Shown: piece after piece, positions 1-9,479 of the stretch
How positions within the stretch are numbered: position 1 is the stretch's first letter
Layout of the letters: each line of letters starts with the position of its first letter
NCBI GenBank assembly: GCA_028289365.1
Contig: JANQQM010000141.1
Span: 1 to 62,382 of the forward strand
Length of the DNA: 62,382 nucleotides
Source: Salaquimonas sp.
Lineage (GTDB): Bacteria > Pseudomonadota > Alphaproteobacteria > Rhizobiales > Rhizobiaceae
Direction of reading: 5' to 3'
Notes under the pieces: generated by a model
The model's database searches: none
Told to the model about the DNA's origin: nothing
The model's input: only the letters and a program-made list of their open reading frames with translations
Program-made: the position numbers and the translations under genes

Positions 1-888
1 GTTGATTTCTGCCCCGCCAAGTGCTTCCAGACGCGCCACTTCATCGAGCGGCATGGTCGTGTATAGCTTCAGGAACCGGCCAACATCATCATCTTCCGTG
101 TTGCGCCAATATTGCCAGAATTCGTAAGGGCTCAACATATCCGCGCTTAGCCAGATCGCGCCGGTTTCTGATTTTCCCATCTTTGCGCCGGAAGCAGTGG
201 TCAGCAGCGGCGAAGTCAGCGCATATAATTGCGGCGTGCCAAGCTTGTGTCCGAGGTCAATCCCGTTGACGATATTGCCCCATTGGTCGGATCCGCCCAT
301 TTGCAATTTACAGCCGTGCAGGCGGTTGAGCTCTACAAAATCATAGCCCTGCAAGATCATGTAGTTGAATTCGAGAAATGAAAGCGATTGCTCACGATCA
401 AGCCGCAATTTCACCGAATCGAAGGACAGCATGCGATTGACGGAAAAGAAGCGTCCGACATCGCGCAGGAACTCAACATAGTTCAAAGACATCAGCCAAT
501 CGGCATTGTTGATCATCAGTGCGTCGCTGGGACCGTCGCCAAAATTCAGATAGGAACTGAAGTTTTCCTTGATCCCCTTCAGATTGTCATCGATGTCGTC
601 AGCGGTAAGCAATTTTCGGGCTTCGTCCTTGAACGAAGGATCGCCGATCATGGAAGTTCCGCCACCCATCAAGGCAATCGGTCGATGGCCGGTCTTCTGC
701 ATCCAGTACAGCATCATGATCTGAATCAGCGATCCGGCATGCAGACTTTTTGCGGTCGCATCAAAACCGATATAGCCGGTGACCGTTTCTTCGCGGAACA
801 GCTTATCCAGACCCGTTTCGTCTGAGATTTGATAGATGAAGCCGCGTTCGCTGAGGATATTTAGAAAATCGGACTTGAAGCCGGACAT
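1..888 (-). CDS. tyrS: Tyrosyl-tRNA synthetase, 3' end beyond the window
   Basis: Class I aminoacyl-tRNA synthetase that charges tRNA-Tyr with tyrosine in the cytoplasm. The reading frame opens with ATG at 888 and runs without a stop to base 1, so about 296 N-terminal residues are visible and the C-terminal anticodon/S4-like part lies outside. The Rossmann catalytic core is clear: a [13 protein letters not shown] stretch carrying the HIGH-equivalent, [12 protein letters not shown], the tyrosine-site MGGSDQWGN, and a KMGKS signature (the KMSKS loop). It is divergent from anmK, an arrangement common in alphaproteobacteria. An ATG ten bases further upstream is out of frame, so 888 is the likely start. 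Confidence 0.95.
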   Translation of the reverse strand, partial: MSGFKSDFLNILSERGFIYQISDETGLDKLFREETVTGYIGFDATAKSLHAGSLIQIMMLYWMQKTGHRPIALMGGGTSMIGDPSFKDEARKLLTADDIDDNLKGIKENFSSYLNFGDGPSDALMINNADWLMSLNYVEFLRDVGRFFSVNRMLSFDSVKLRLDREQSLSFLEFNYMILQGYDFVELNRLHGCKLQMGGSDQWGNIVNGIDLGHKLGTPQLYALTSPLLTTASGAKMGKSETGAIWLSADMLSPYEFWQYWRNTEDDDVGRFLKLYTTMPLDEVARLEALGGAEIN

Positions 889-997
889 GATAATGCATTC
901 CATATATGGTTGATTGGCAGAACGGTCTGCTTACACTGGCGCCTGCCACTATCAGGTTTTTGAAAGAATTTCACCGCCCTCCGATATAAATCAGGCA

Positions 998-2176
998 ATG
1001 AACGCAAAAAAAACCAAAAAACCGCCTCTCACCGCACTTGGGATGATGAGCGGCACATCAATGGACGGCATTGACGTTGCGCTGGTGGATACAGACGGCG
1101 AAAACATCGTGGACCGTGGACAATCCGCGTCCTATGCCTATTCACCTTCGTTCAGAAAACTGTTGGCGGCCGGTCTCGAAACGGCTGCAAACCTGACTTT
1201 ACGTAAAGAACTTCCGCAATCGCTTCAATCATTGGAACAGGAACTGACCGAATTTCACGTTGAAGCAGTCGAAAAATTTCTGACTGATACCGGGATGGAT
1301 CGCGGTTCGCTGGATCTCATCGGTTTCCATGGCCAGACAGTTTTGCATAGACCGGATGATGCGCTGACTGTCCAGTTGGGCGATGGCCAGGCGCTCGCTG
1401 ACAGGACTGCAATTCCGGTCATCTATGACATGCGCGCGAATGACATGACCAAAGGCGGGCAGGGGGCGCCGCTGGTGCCGGCCTACCATCAGGCTCTAGC
1501 CGCAAATTTGCCTGATGGATATTCCGGCCGGTTTCCGGTCGCTTTTGTGAACATAGGCGGCATTGGCAATATTACCTGGATTGGCGCCGATGATACGATT
1601 TTGGCCTTTGACACCGGGCCGGGAAATACGCTGATCGATCAATGGGTGACCGCAAATGCAGGGATACCATTCGATCAGGGTGGCGCAATCGCTTCGGAAG
1701 GCTTTGTGGATCTGGCGATTGCCACCCGATACCTCAAGTCAGACTATTTCAGACAGGCTGGGCCAAAGTCGCTTGATCGATTTGATTTCGAACCGCTTGA
1801 ACCTGGCGCTTTGACCCTGGAAGATGGTGCGCGCACACTCGCATACGTGACCGCGGCTTCTATCGTTAAGGCTTGCGATCATTTGCCGGAACCGCCGGCG
1901 CTTTGGATAATCTCCGGCGGCGGTGCACACAATTTGACGATTTTGCAGGACATGCGAGACCTGCTCGCAGACAGCGATCTAAAGGCGGATCAAGACGCCA
2001 GGGTAGTATCGGCACAAGAAGCCGGTTTTGACGGCGATGCAATGGAAGCTGAGGCCTGGGCATATCTCGCCGTGCGCTGTTTTCGTGGATTGACCATAAC
2101 CTGGCCCGGAACCACCGGAATATCAGAACCATCCAGCGGGGGCGTCCTCGCTCGGCCAACCAAAATGAAAGTTTAG
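998..2176 (+). CDS. anmK: Anhydro-N-acetylmuramic acid kinase
   Basis: Recycles peptidoglycan by hydrolysing and phosphorylating 1,6-anhydro-MurNAc to MurNAc-6-phosphate. The 392-residue product starts with ATG at 998; an in-frame TTG at 914 would add 28 residues unlike the family. The family signature MSGTSMDGIDVALV is near the N-terminus, followed by GFHGQTVLHRP (substrate region), NIGGIGNITW and DTGPGN, and the late ISGGGAHN motif, the sugar-kinase/ASKHA layout. Length matches the family (about 370-390). It is divergent from tyrS and only two bases upstream of the aldo/keto reductase, so the two are probably cotranscribed. Confidence 0.95.
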   Translation: MNAKKTKKPPLTALGMMSGTSMDGIDVALVDTDGENIVDRGQSASYAYSPSFRKLLAAGLETAANLTLRKELPQSLQSLEQELTEFHVEAVEKFLTDTGMDRGSLDLIGFHGQTVLHRPDDALTVQLGDGQALADRTAIPVIYDMRANDMTKGGQGAPLVPAYHQALAANLPDGYSGRFPVAFVNIGGIGNITWIGADDTILAFDTGPGNTLIDQWVTANAGIPFDQGGAIASEGFVDLAIATRYLKSDYFRQAGPKSLDRFDFEPLEPGALTLEDGARTLAYVTAASIVKACDHLPEPPALWIISGGGAHNLTILQDMRDLLADSDLKADQDARVVSAQEAGFDGDAMEAEAWAYLAVRCFRGLTITWPGTTGISEPSSGGVLARPTKMKV

Positions 2177-2178
2177 AT

Positions 2179-3165
2179 ATGAAATCTGTTCAACTCGGAA
2201 AATCCGGCCTGATGGTCTCGAAGTTATGCCTTGGTTGCATGAGTTTTGGAGTTCCCGGTCGCGAGCCGCATTCCTGGGTAATCACCGAGGAAGCTGCTCA
2301 GGATGTTTTCAAGGTAGCTACAGACGCTGGGATGTATTTTTGGGACACGGCCAATATGTATGGCGCTGGCGCCTCGGAGGAGATTACCGGGCGGGCGATA
2401 AAGCGCTATTTCCCCTCCCGCACAGATGTGGTTCTCGCTACCAAGATGGCGAACCCCATGAAAAAGGGTCCTAACGACAGCGGCATTTCGCGCAAACATA
2501 TCATCGAAGCCTGCGACGGATCACTACAGCGGCTTGGGCTGGATTATATCGACCTTTATTATGTGCACCGGCTTGTTGGCGCAGCACCGTTTGAAGAAGC
2601 CTGCGCTGGCCTGGACCATTTGTTGCGGCAGGGGAAGGTTCTGTATCTGGGCGCTTCATCAATGTGGGCTTGGCAATTTGCAAAATTACGGGCAATCCAG
2701 CTTGAAATCGGAAGCCATCCCTTTGTCGCCATGCAGAATTTCTACAATCTTGTCTATCGCGAGGAAGAGCGTGAAATGATCCCCTATTGCCAGTCGGAAG
2801 GTGTCGGGGTCGTCCCCTGGTCGCCGATCGCGCGCGGATTTCTTGCAGGCAACCGGCCCAAACAGGGAGAACTGACTGAACGGGCACGCATCGACAAGAT
2901 GCATCAGGGCTATTTCGGATCAAAACAGGATTACGAGATTTTGCGCCGGGTAGAGAAGGTGGCGGCTGATACCGGCCATAAGCCTGCGCAGATTGCCTAT
3001 GCCTGGGTATTGTCGAAACCGTTCATTACCGCACCGATTGTCGGCGTGACGAAACCTTGGCAATTGGAGGAGGCCATTGCAGCGCTCGACATAGAGCTGA
3101 CGAAGTCGCAGATCAGCTATCTGGAAAAGCCCTACAAGCCGGTCGCAGTCCAGGGACATAGCTAG
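2179..3165 (+). CDS. Aldo/keto reductase
   Basis: NADPH-dependent oxidoreductase with a TIM-barrel fold, 328 residues. The catalytic tetrad can be read as Asp56 and Tyr61 (WDTANMYGAG), Lys89 (ATKM) and His130 (YYVHR). The C-terminal part has the cofactor-binding region ending in ITAPIVGVTKPWQLEEAI. The beginning (KSGLMVSKLCLGCMSFG) resembles the YajO/AKR11-like branch found in many bacteria. The substrate cannot be told from sequence. It starts two bases after the anmK stop, suggesting one transcript, but no functional link to wall recycling is evident. The 58-base gap to the convergent hydrolase gene has no clear terminator. Confidence 0.9.
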   Translation: MKSVQLGKSGLMVSKLCLGCMSFGVPGREPHSWVITEEAAQDVFKVATDAGMYFWDTANMYGAGASEEITGRAIKRYFPSRTDVVLATKMANPMKKGPNDSGISRKHIIEACDGSLQRLGLDYIDLYYVHRLVGAAPFEEACAGLDHLLRQGKVLYLGASSMWAWQFAKLRAIQLEIGSHPFVAMQNFYNLVYREEEREMIPYCQSEGVGVVPWSPIARGFLAGNRPKQGELTERARIDKMHQGYFGSKQDYEILRRVEKVAADTGHKPAQIAYAWVLSKPFITAPIVGVTKPWQLEEAIAALDIELTKSQISYLEKPYKPVAVQGHS

Positions 3166-3223
3166 GAGCCATCGCTCATCGCCCTATCGGCAATAGAATC
3201 GGAACCAGGGGCTGGTAGCAGAA

Positions 3224-3907
3224 TTACCGCAACAGCATCGTCTCTTCCTGGCCGCCCTCGATCAGGCCCATGCGCTTGTCGAGATAAATCCCGCATTCCT
3301 CGACCAGCTCTTCCTCACGGTCAGTGAAGAAATGATTGGCACCTTCCATGACACTATGCGTGATCATGATGCCCTTTTGAGCCTTGAGCTTCTCGACCAG
3401 ACCCGCGACATCATCTGGTGGCGCGACCCGGTCTTCGCTCCCATTGATGATCAGGCCCGATGAAGGGCAGGGAGCCAAAAATGCGAAATCATAGATATTG
3501 GGCTGGGGTGCGATCGACATGAAACCCTCGATTTCGGGGCGTCTCATCAACAATTGCATGCCAATCCAGGAGCCAAACGAAAATCCGGCGATCCAGCAAC
3601 CGCGCGAATCAGGATGCAGATTTTGCACCCAATCGAGCGCCGCAGCAGCATCGGACAACTCACCCATGCCGTGGTCAAACTCACCCTGGCTTCGGCCAAC
3701 ACCACGGAAATTGAACCGCAGGGTCGTAAAACCGCGACCCACAAACATGTAGAACAGGTCGTAGACGATCTTGTTATTCATCGTTCCGCCGAATTTGGGG
3801 TGCGGATGCGGGTGCAGGACCATCGCAATCGGCGCGTTCTTGTCCTTTGAAGGCTGATATCGCCCTTCAAGCCGCCCGGCGGGACCGGTAAAAATCACCT
3901 CTGGCAT
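3224..3907 (-). CDS. Alpha/beta hydrolase (COG2945-type)
   Basis: A small cytoplasmic serine hydrolase of 227 residues. The region HPHPKFGGTMNNKIV is typical of COG2945 alpha/beta hydrolases, the nucleophile elbow is GFSFG (Ser110), an acid candidate lies in NGSEDRVAP and the base is the His of EGANHFF. No signal peptide. It is divergent from the suf operon; this kind of hydrolase often neighbours the class I cysteine desulfurase of alphaproteobacteria, but a role in Fe-S biogenesis is not shown. The natural substrate is unknown; esterase or dipeptidyl-peptidase-like activity is possible. Confidence 0.85.
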   Translation of the reverse strand: MPEVIFTGPAGRLEGRYQPSKDKNAPIAMVLHPHPHPKFGGTMNNKIVYDLFYMFVGRGFTTLRFNFRGVGRSQGEFDHGMGELSDAAAALDWVQNLHPDSRGCWIAGFSFGSWIGMQLLMRRPEIEGFMSIAPQPNIYDFAFLAPCPSSGLIINGSEDRVAPPDDVAGLVEKLKAQKGIMITHSVMEGANHFFTDREEELVEECGIYLDKRMGLIEGGQEETMLLR

Positions 3908-3958
3908 ATTATTTCCTTATTGGGTGCTGCAATTTTGGGCGCAACAGCGCAGTTGATC

Positions 3959-3987
3959 TTGACCCGGTGGCTCGCGATCCTTACTAA
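3959..3987 (+). promoter_or_regulatory. Predicted housekeeping promoter of the suf operon
   Basis: A -35 element TTGACC (3959-3964), 17 bases, then a -10 element TACTAA (3982-3987) point into the suf operon, with a predicted start of transcription near 3994. This leaves a leader of about 160 bases before the ATG at 4156. The iron-response box follows immediately and overlaps the predicted start site. Read by eye; no start-site data. Confidence 0.5.
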
Positions 3988-3992
3988 TCCAA

Positions 3993-4009
3993 TTTAGAAT
4001 TATTCAAAA
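3993..4009 (+). promoter_or_regulatory. Irr box (iron control element) in the suf promoter
   Basis: The 17-base sequence TTTAGAATTATTCAAAA has arms TTTAGAA and TTCAAAA around a 3-base centre, one mismatch from a perfect palindrome. It fits the iron-control element bound by the Fur-family haem-responsive regulator Irr in Rhizobiales. It sits on the predicted transcription start, where a bound repressor would block the suf operon under iron limitation. No Rrf2/IscR/RirA gene is next to this operon, so Irr may be a main input. Inference from motif and position. Confidence 0.6.
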
Positions 4010-4155
4010 CTGGAAGAATGCGATCGACACCAGACGCTGGTTGCCGTGGTAAGGGGCCTTCTTAAACAATTGCACTCGCAAATTTCAAGGAAATTGCGCA
4101 ACTTACCGAAAACAATATCAAAAACGCCAATTCTGAAGCCGATCGCAACGCGTAA

Positions 4156-5355
4156 ATGACAAAAGCGCAGAACAGAATATATCTGGACTACAACGCAGGT
4201 GCTCCCGTCCACCCGGCAGTATCCAAAGCTGTTTGCGCTGTTATGGAAGAATTCGGAAATCCGTCTTCCGTGCATGCTGAGGGCAGAGGCATGCGGAAAT
4301 ACATCGAAAACGCCCGTAGACAGCTTGCCGAGTGTATCCAGTGTCCACCAGGAAATGTAATTTTTACCTCAAGCGCGACCGAGGCAGCCAATCAGGCCTT
4401 GAGTCCGGTTGTTCGTGTATCGGGACGTGAAACTCGGGTTTCCCGGCTGTATGTATCTGCCGTCGAACACCCTTGCATCTTGTCAGGCGGCAGGTTCGCT
4501 GCCGACAACATCGAGACAGTTCCCGTGCTTGAAACCGGTATCGTTGACCTTGCTCGGCTGGAGCAAGCACTGGCGCGTCACGATGCCAGTTCCGGTGCGC
4601 CAATGGTCGCCGTCATGCTTGCCAACAATGAAACCGGGGTAATTCAACCGATCAGTGAGGTCCGGGAAATCGTCCGCCGTCATGAAGGTTTCCTTGTCGT
4701 GGATGCCGTTCAGGGGTTGGGCAAGATCGATACCTCAATGGAGGAGCTTGGCGCCGACTTCGTATTGCTGTCGGCACACAAGGTTGGTGGGCCCCAGGGC
4801 GCGGGCGCGCTGGTGCTCGGTTCCGAATCGATTGTACCTGCCCCATTGCTTCGCGGTGGCGGTCAGGAAGGCTTTAATCGTGCCGGTACGGAAAATACTG
4901 CTGCAATTACCGGATTTGGCGTTGCAGTGGAGCGACTGCCCCGCGCAGAGACGAATGAAAAAATTTCTGCGATCAGGGACTCCATTGAAGACGGATTGCG
5001 CACTATATCCAATGCGAAGGGCGAACAAACCGGTAAACCGGTGTTTTTCGGTCAGAATTCAGACCGGCTTCCAAACACCACCTGTTTCGCCGTTTCAGGA
5101 ATTAAGGCAGAAACGGCACTGATCTCATTGGATCTGGCCGGGATTGCCGCATCATCCGGTTCTGCCTGTTCGTCTGGTAAGGTCCGGAAGTCTCATGTCC
5201 TTGCGGCAATGGGCGTATCCAGTGAACTCGCAAGCTGCGCATTGCGTATAAGCTTGGGACCGGAAAGTAGAATGGAAGATGCTGCGCGTTTTCTGGACGC
5301 GTGGAGAGACATAGTCAGACTTTGCAGTCGCGAAGAAATTCCGATGGCCGTCTGA
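4156..5355 (+). CDS. Class I (NifS/IscS-like) cysteine desulfurase
   Basis: PLP-dependent enzyme that takes sulfur from cysteine to form an enzyme persulfide, feeding Fe-S cluster assembly. The 399-residue protein has the N-terminal YLDYNAGAPVHP, the catalytic NNETG and histidine regions, the PLP lysine in LSAHKVGGPQG, and the active cysteine in the mobile loop SSGSACSSGK, the class I layout. First gene of the suf operon, 49 bases before sufB. The operon also holds a class II enzyme (sufS), so two sulfur donors are co-encoded, as in several alphaproteobacteria. The start ATGACAAAAGC is chosen because the homologous region begins within a few residues. Confidence 0.93.
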   Translation: MTKAQNRIYLDYNAGAPVHPAVSKAVCAVMEEFGNPSSVHAEGRGMRKYIENARRQLAECIQCPPGNVIFTSSATEAANQALSPVVRVSGRETRVSRLYVSAVEHPCILSGGRFAADNIETVPVLETGIVDLARLEQALARHDASSGAPMVAVMLANNETGVIQPISEVREIVRRHEGFLVVDAVQGLGKIDTSMEELGADFVLLSAHKVGGPQGAGALVLGSESIVPAPLLRGGGQEGFNRAGTENTAAITGFGVAVERLPRAETNEKISAIRDSIEDGLRTISNAKGEQTGKPVFFGQNSDRLPNTTCFAVSGIKAETALISLDLAGIAASSGSACSSGKVRKSHVLAAMGVSSELASCALRISLGPESRMEDAARFLDAWRDIVRLCSREEIPMAV

Positions 5356-5404
5356 GTGTAAGCCAACTAGCGGACCTTGAATCCGCCAAGGATGGAGAAG
5401 CACA

Positions 5405-6931
5405 ATGCCTGCAGTGCAGGAAACCATAGATGCCGTGCGTTCGATTGACGTCGACAAGTACAAATACGGTTTTTCATCAGATATCGAATCCGAAAAGGCC
5501 CCGATCGGCCTATCTGAAGATACCATCAGGTTCATTTCAGCAAAGAAGGACGAGCCGGAATGGATGCTGAACTGGCGGCTCGAAGCCTATCGCCGCTGGC
5601 TGACGATGGACGAACCCACCTGGGCACGGGTGGAATATCCAAAGATCGATTTTCAGAGCATTTATTATTATGCCGCTCCGAAAAACTTCGCCGATGGACC
5701 AAAGTCGCTCGACGAGGTCGATCCCGAATTGTTGAGAACCTATGAGAAGCTCGGCATTCCGCTCAAGGAGCAGGAAATCCTTGCTGGCGTCCGCAGGGCT
5801 GATGAACCCTCGCAGATTGATGCAGACGGGCCCGACAATGTTTATGCGTCGGGTCGGGTTGCGGTGGATGCCGTTTTTGACTCCGTTTCGGTGGTCACAA
5901 CCTTCAAGGAAGAACTGGCGAAGGCCGGCGTCATCTTCTGCTCCATCTCGGAGGCTATTCAGGAACATCCCGAACTGGTGCAGAAATATCTGGCGACTGT
6001 CGTACCGACTACCGACAATTTCTACGCAACGCTCAATAGCGCCGTATTTACAGACGGCTCCTTTGTCTACGTGCCGGAAGGCGTGCGCTGCCCGATGGAA
6101 CTTTCGACCTATTTCCGGATCAACGAACAGAATACCGGTCAGTTCGAGCGTACGCTGATCATCGCGGAGAAAGGTTCGTATGTATCCTATCTCGAGGGCT
6201 GCACGGCGCCGCAACGTGATGAAAACCAGCTTCATGCTGCCGTGGTCGAACTGATCGCCATGGAAGACGCCGAAATCAAATATTCGACCGTGCAGAACTG
6301 GTATCCGGGCGATGCCGACGGTAAGGGCGGTATTTATAACTTCGTCACCAAGCGTGGTGATTGCCGCGGGAATAACTCCAAGATTTCCTGGACGCAGGTC
6401 GAGACCGGTTCCGCCATCACCTGGAAATACCCGTCCTGCATCCTGCGTGGTGATAATTCTCGCGGTGAGTTCTACTCGATTGCTGTTTCGAATGGTGCTC
6501 AACAGGTCGATTCCGGCACCAAGATGCTGCATCTGGGCAAGAACACCTCAAGCCGCATCATCTCGAAGGGCATTTCCGCGGGCAAATCCAACAATACCTA
6601 TCGCGGGCAGGTGTCAGCCCACCGCAAGGCGGCCAATGCGCGAAACTTCACCCAGTGTGACTCGCTGCTGATCGGCAATAATTGCGGTGCTCATACCGTT
6701 CCCTATATCGAGGCGAAGAACTCGACCGCGCAGTTCGAGCACGAAGCGACGACCTCGAAGATTTCCGATGATCAGCTCTTCTACTGTCTGCAAAGGGGTA
6801 TCCCGGAAGAAGAAGCGATCGCACTGATCGTCAACGGTTTCGTCAAGGAAGTCATCCAGGAACTGCCGATGGAATTCGCGGTCGAAGCGCAGAAGCTGAT
6901 CGGCATCTCGCTTGAAGGGAGCGTGGGGTGA
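5405..6931 (+). CDS. sufB: Fe-S cluster assembly scaffold SufB
   Basis: Core subunit of the SufBCD scaffold complex on which Fe-S clusters are built in the cytoplasm. At 508 residues it has the length of alphaproteobacterial SufB. The conserved beta-helix core is visible, with [20 protein letters not shown], the [17 protein letters not shown] stretch and a C-terminal segment around [18 protein letters not shown] that contacts SufC. The AUG at 5405 follows a GGATGGAGAAGCACA leader with a good GGAG ribosome site. The stop TGA overlaps the next start by one base (TGATG), indicating translational coupling to the cupin gene. Confidence 0.97.
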   Translation: MPAVQETIDAVRSIDVDKYKYGFSSDIESEKAPIGLSEDTIRFISAKKDEPEWMLNWRLEAYRRWLTMDEPTWARVEYPKIDFQSIYYYAAPKNFADGPKSLDEVDPELLRTYEKLGIPLKEQEILAGVRRADEPSQIDADGPDNVYASGRVAVDAVFDSVSVVTTFKEELAKAGVIFCSISEAIQEHPELVQKYLATVVPTTDNFYATLNSAVFTDGSFVYVPEGVRCPMELSTYFRINEQNTGQFERTLIIAEKGSYVSYLEGCTAPQRDENQLHAAVVELIAMEDAEIKYSTVQNWYPGDADGKGGIYNFVTKRGDCRGNNSKISWTQVETGSAITWKYPSCILRGDNSRGEFYSIAVSNGAQQVDSGTKMLHLGKNTSSRIISKGISAGKSNNTYRGQVSAHRKAANARNFTQCDSLLIGNNCGAHTVPYIEAKNSTAQFEHEATTSKISDDQLFYCLQRGIPEEEAIALIVNGFVKEVIQELPMEFAVEAQKLIGISLEGSVG

Positions 6932-7425
6932 TGTCCGGCCCCATCTTGAATGTAAACGACGTCGAGATGCGCGACTTTGGCAATGGCGAAGGCTTCGCGG
7001 CTAGAATTGGCTCGTTCGGCGAAAGGATCGGTTCGACCGGAATGGGCGTGATGCTGCATGAGGTTGAGCCAGGAAAAAAGGCCTTTCCGTTCCACAACCA
7101 CCACAAGATCGAGGAACTCTTTGTGATCCTGGAAGGTGAGGGGACTTACCGATTTGGAGAGAAGCGCTACCCGATCAAGGCCGGTGATGTATGCGCAGCG
7201 CCTACCGGTGGTCCCGACAAGGCGCACCAGATCATCAATACCAGCAATAAACAGCTGAAATATCTGGGTATTTCGACCAAGGCTGATCCCGAAGTTGTCG
7301 AATATCCCGATTCAAACAAATTCGTGGTCATGAGCCGGTTCGATTGGTCGAACCCGAAAGCCGGTGGCATCCGCCACATGACCAGACCAGAAAACAGCCT
7401 CGATTATTTCGATGGCGAGGAATGA
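6931..7425 (+). CDS. Cupin-domain protein inside the suf operon
   Basis: A 164-residue single-domain cupin of unknown function. The first cupin motif is clear (PFHNHHKIEELFVILEGEG, with two metal-type histidines and a glutamate), and the second is looser (GDVCAAPTGGPDKAHQIIN, with a histidine). Such folds often bind Fe, Mn or Zn. ATG at 6931 overlaps the sufB stop by one base; an in-frame GTG three bases earlier is less likely. It lies 12 bases before sufC, so it is certainly cotranscribed with sufBCD. This position is unusual: sufC normally follows sufB directly. An iron-binding or sensing role is conceivable but unproven. Confidence 0.85.
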   Translation: MSGPILNVNDVEMRDFGNGEGFAARIGSFGERIGSTGMGVMLHEVEPGKKAFPFHNHHKIEELFVILEGEGTYRFGEKRYPIKAGDVCAAPTGGPDKAHQIINTSNKQLKYLGISTKADPEVVEYPDSNKFVVMSRFDWSNPKAGGIRHMTRPENSLDYFDGEE

Positions 7426-7437
7426 TGCAGGAAAGAA

Positions 7438-8199
7438 ATGACAATGCTTGAGATCAAGAACCTCCATGTCCGCATCGAGGAAGAAGGAACAGAAATCATC
7501 AATGGCTTGAACCTGTCCGTAAAGGCAGGCGAGGTTGCCGCGATCATGGGCCCGAACGGTTCGGGAAAATCGACACTTTCCTACGCGCTGGCCGGCCGCG
7601 ATGGCTATGAAGTGACCGAGGGCGAAGTCCTGTTCAAGGGTGAGAACATCCTGGAGATGGAACCCGAGGAACGCGCAGCTTCCGGCGTCTTCCTGGCTTT
7701 CCAATATCCGGTCGAGATTCCCGGCGTCGCAACGATCAACTTCCTGAAGGCAGCGATGAACTCGCAGCGCAAGGCACGCGGAGAGGCGGAATTCACGACG
7801 CCGGAATTTATCCGCACGGTAAAGGAAGCCGCCGGCAGCCTGAACATCTCCATGGAAATGCTCAAGCGCCCGCTCAATGTCGGATTTTCCGGTGGTGAAA
7901 AGAAACGCGCGGAAATCCTGCAAATGGCGCTGTTGCAGCCGCAGCTTTGTGTCATGGACGAAACCGATTCCGGCCTGGATATCGATGCGCTCAAGATCGT
8001 GGCTGATGGGGTGAATGCGCTGCGCTCGCCGGATCGTGCCTTTGTGGTCATTACCCATTACCAGCGGCTGCTCCAGCACATCGTGCCGGACAGCGTGCAT
8101 GTTCTTTACGATGGAAAGATTATTCGATCCGGAGATAAGGATCTCGCACTCCATCTCGAAGAGTTCGGCTACGCCGATATCATCGCGGATGCCGCATAA
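7438..8199 (+). CDS. sufC: Fe-S assembly ATPase SufC
   Basis: ABC-type ATPase subunit of SufBCD, soluble rather than membrane-bound; ATP hydrolysis reshapes the SufB-SufD pair during cluster assembly. The 253-residue protein shows Walker A GPNGSGKST, a Q-loop in AFQYPVEIPG, the signature NVGFSGGEKKRAEI, Walker B LCVMDETDSGLD and the H-loop VITHYQRLL. The SufC hallmark ETDSGLDIDAL is present. ATG at 7438 follows an AGGAAAG ribosome site; an ATG at 7444 is a possible alternative. It is followed after 26 bases by sufD. Confidence 0.97.
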   Translation: MTMLEIKNLHVRIEEEGTEIINGLNLSVKAGEVAAIMGPNGSGKSTLSYALAGRDGYEVTEGEVLFKGENILEMEPEERAASGVFLAFQYPVEIPGVATINFLKAAMNSQRKARGEAEFTTPEFIRTVKEAAGSLNISMEMLKRPLNVGFSGGEKKRAEILQMALLQPQLCVMDETDSGLDIDALKIVADGVNALRSPDRAFVVITHYQRLLQHIVPDSVHVLYDGKIIRSGDKDLALHLEEFGYADIIADAA

Positions 8200-8225
8200 A
8201 TACCGCCGGATGGCAGGATAGATGA

Positions 8226-9479
8226 ATGATGCTGAAGAAGATTGAAAATATGACGCAAGCAGAAGACGCGATGCTGGCTGCTTCAACCACGCTGGGGTCG
8301 GACAAGGAACGAGCGGCTGCAGCAGATACGCTTCGGGCCCATGGTCTGCCGACAAGGCGTATTGAGGCCTGGCACTACACCGATTTGCGCAATCAGCTAA
8401 AAGCGTTCCCCGAAAATACCCAATCCGCCAGCAAGAAGCAGGCTGAAGAATGGTTGGCAAAATGCAGCGAATTCCTGCCCGCATTTCGGTTGGCGTTCCT
8501 GAACGGCGCGTATGTCGAAGGTCCAGCTGAAGTCTTGCCGGCCGGTCTAACCTTGCAAACCGGCATGTCGAATGGCGGATATCGCGATGCGACCGACGCC
8601 GTGGCATTGATCAACACAATGCTTGCTGCTGATGGTGTAAATATCTCGATTGATGCTGATGCCGCCATCAGCGAGCCGGTAGAGCTGCTGCACGGGGTCA
8701 TTGGTGACAGCGCCTCGGCTTGCCGCCACTCGATTGCGCTTGGGGCCGGAGCCTCGGCAAACTTTATCGAGCGTCACATCAGCGAAAATGGCCAATCGGC
8801 ATTTTCCAACACGGTCACCGAATTGTCCCTGGAAAAGGGTGCCAATGCACGTTGGATAATCGTCCAGGAAGAGGGCGAACAAACCAACCATCTTGGCCAG
8901 TTGAACGTTACACTTGGTCAAGATGCACAGCTTGAAATCCTGGTCATGAACGCTGGCGGTCAGCTTGTCCGCCGCGAGATAAATGTCGTGGTGAACGGAT
9001 CAAATTCCGATCTGAGCATCCGCGGCGTAAACCTGATAGGCGACGGTTCCCATATCGATGTTACCACCAGCCTTTTCCATGAGGCGCCTGATACGATTTC
9101 GAATGAGATCTTTCGCAATGTTGCCACCGGCAACGGCAAGGGCGTATTCCAGGGTGAAATCCGGGTTGCAAAGGACGCTCAGAAGACCGATGCACGCATG
9201 GCCTGCAATACGCTTCTTCTGTCCGACGAAGCGGAATATTCGGCGAAACCGGAACTGGAGATCTTTGCTGACGACGTTCAATGCGCCCACGGAGCGACCG
9301 TCACCGACATTCTGGACGATCATCTGTTCTATCTGCGCGCACGTGGGCTATCAGAACGCGATGCACGTGCGCTCCTGGTAAAGGCATTCGTCGAAGAGGT
9401 GTTCGACGAGGTCGAAGAAGACGACTTGCGGGATAATCTCAATGCCCGCATCGAGAACTGGCTGGACAATCATGGCTGA
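8226..9479 (+). CDS. sufD: Fe-S cluster assembly protein SufD
   Basis: Paralogue of SufB and partner in the SufBC2D scaffold. The 417-residue protein has a variable helical N-terminus including RRIEAWHYTDLR, typical of SufD, then the beta-helix core with VFQGEIRVAKDAQKTDARM and a conserved end region around CAHGATVTDILDDHLFYLRARGLSE. The start could be ATG 8226 or 8229. Its 3' end overlaps sufS by eight bases (ATGGCTGA), a sign of translational coupling. Confidence 0.96.
   Translation: MMLKKIENMTQAEDAMLAASTTLGSDKERAAAADTLRAHGLPTRRIEAWHYTDLRNQLKAFPENTQSASKKQAEEWLAKCSEFLPAFRLAFLNGAYVEGPAEVLPAGLTLQTGMSNGGYRDATDAVALINTMLAADGVNISIDADAAISEPVELLHGVIGDSASACRHSIALGAGASANFIERHISENGQSAFSNTVTELSLEKGANARWIIVQEEGEQTNHLGQLNVTLGQDAQLEILVMNAGGQLVRREINVVVNGSNSDLSIRGVNLIGDGSHIDVTTSLFHEAPDTISNEIFRNVATGNGKGVFQGEIRVAKDAQKTDARMACNTLLLSDEAEYSAKPELEIFADDVQCAHGATVTDILDDHLFYLRARGLSERDARALLVKAFVEEVFDEVEEDDLRDNLNARIENWLDNHG

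Noticed and set aside
388-825. Rightward open frame of 145 codons inside tyrS
   Set aside because: It lies wholly inside the clearly coding tyrS frame on the other strand and has no family features.
914-997. In-frame TTG extension of anmK
   Set aside because: No ribosome site and the extra 28 residues do not resemble AnmK; ATG 998 starts just before the conserved MSGTSMDG region.
5537-6532. Leftward open frame of 331 codons across sufB
   Set aside because: Opposite-strand shadow of sufB; its translation shows no motif or composition of a real protein.
7312-8607. Leftward open frame of 431 codons across sufC/sufD
   Set aside because: Shadow of the suf genes; they show conserved motifs on the plus strand.
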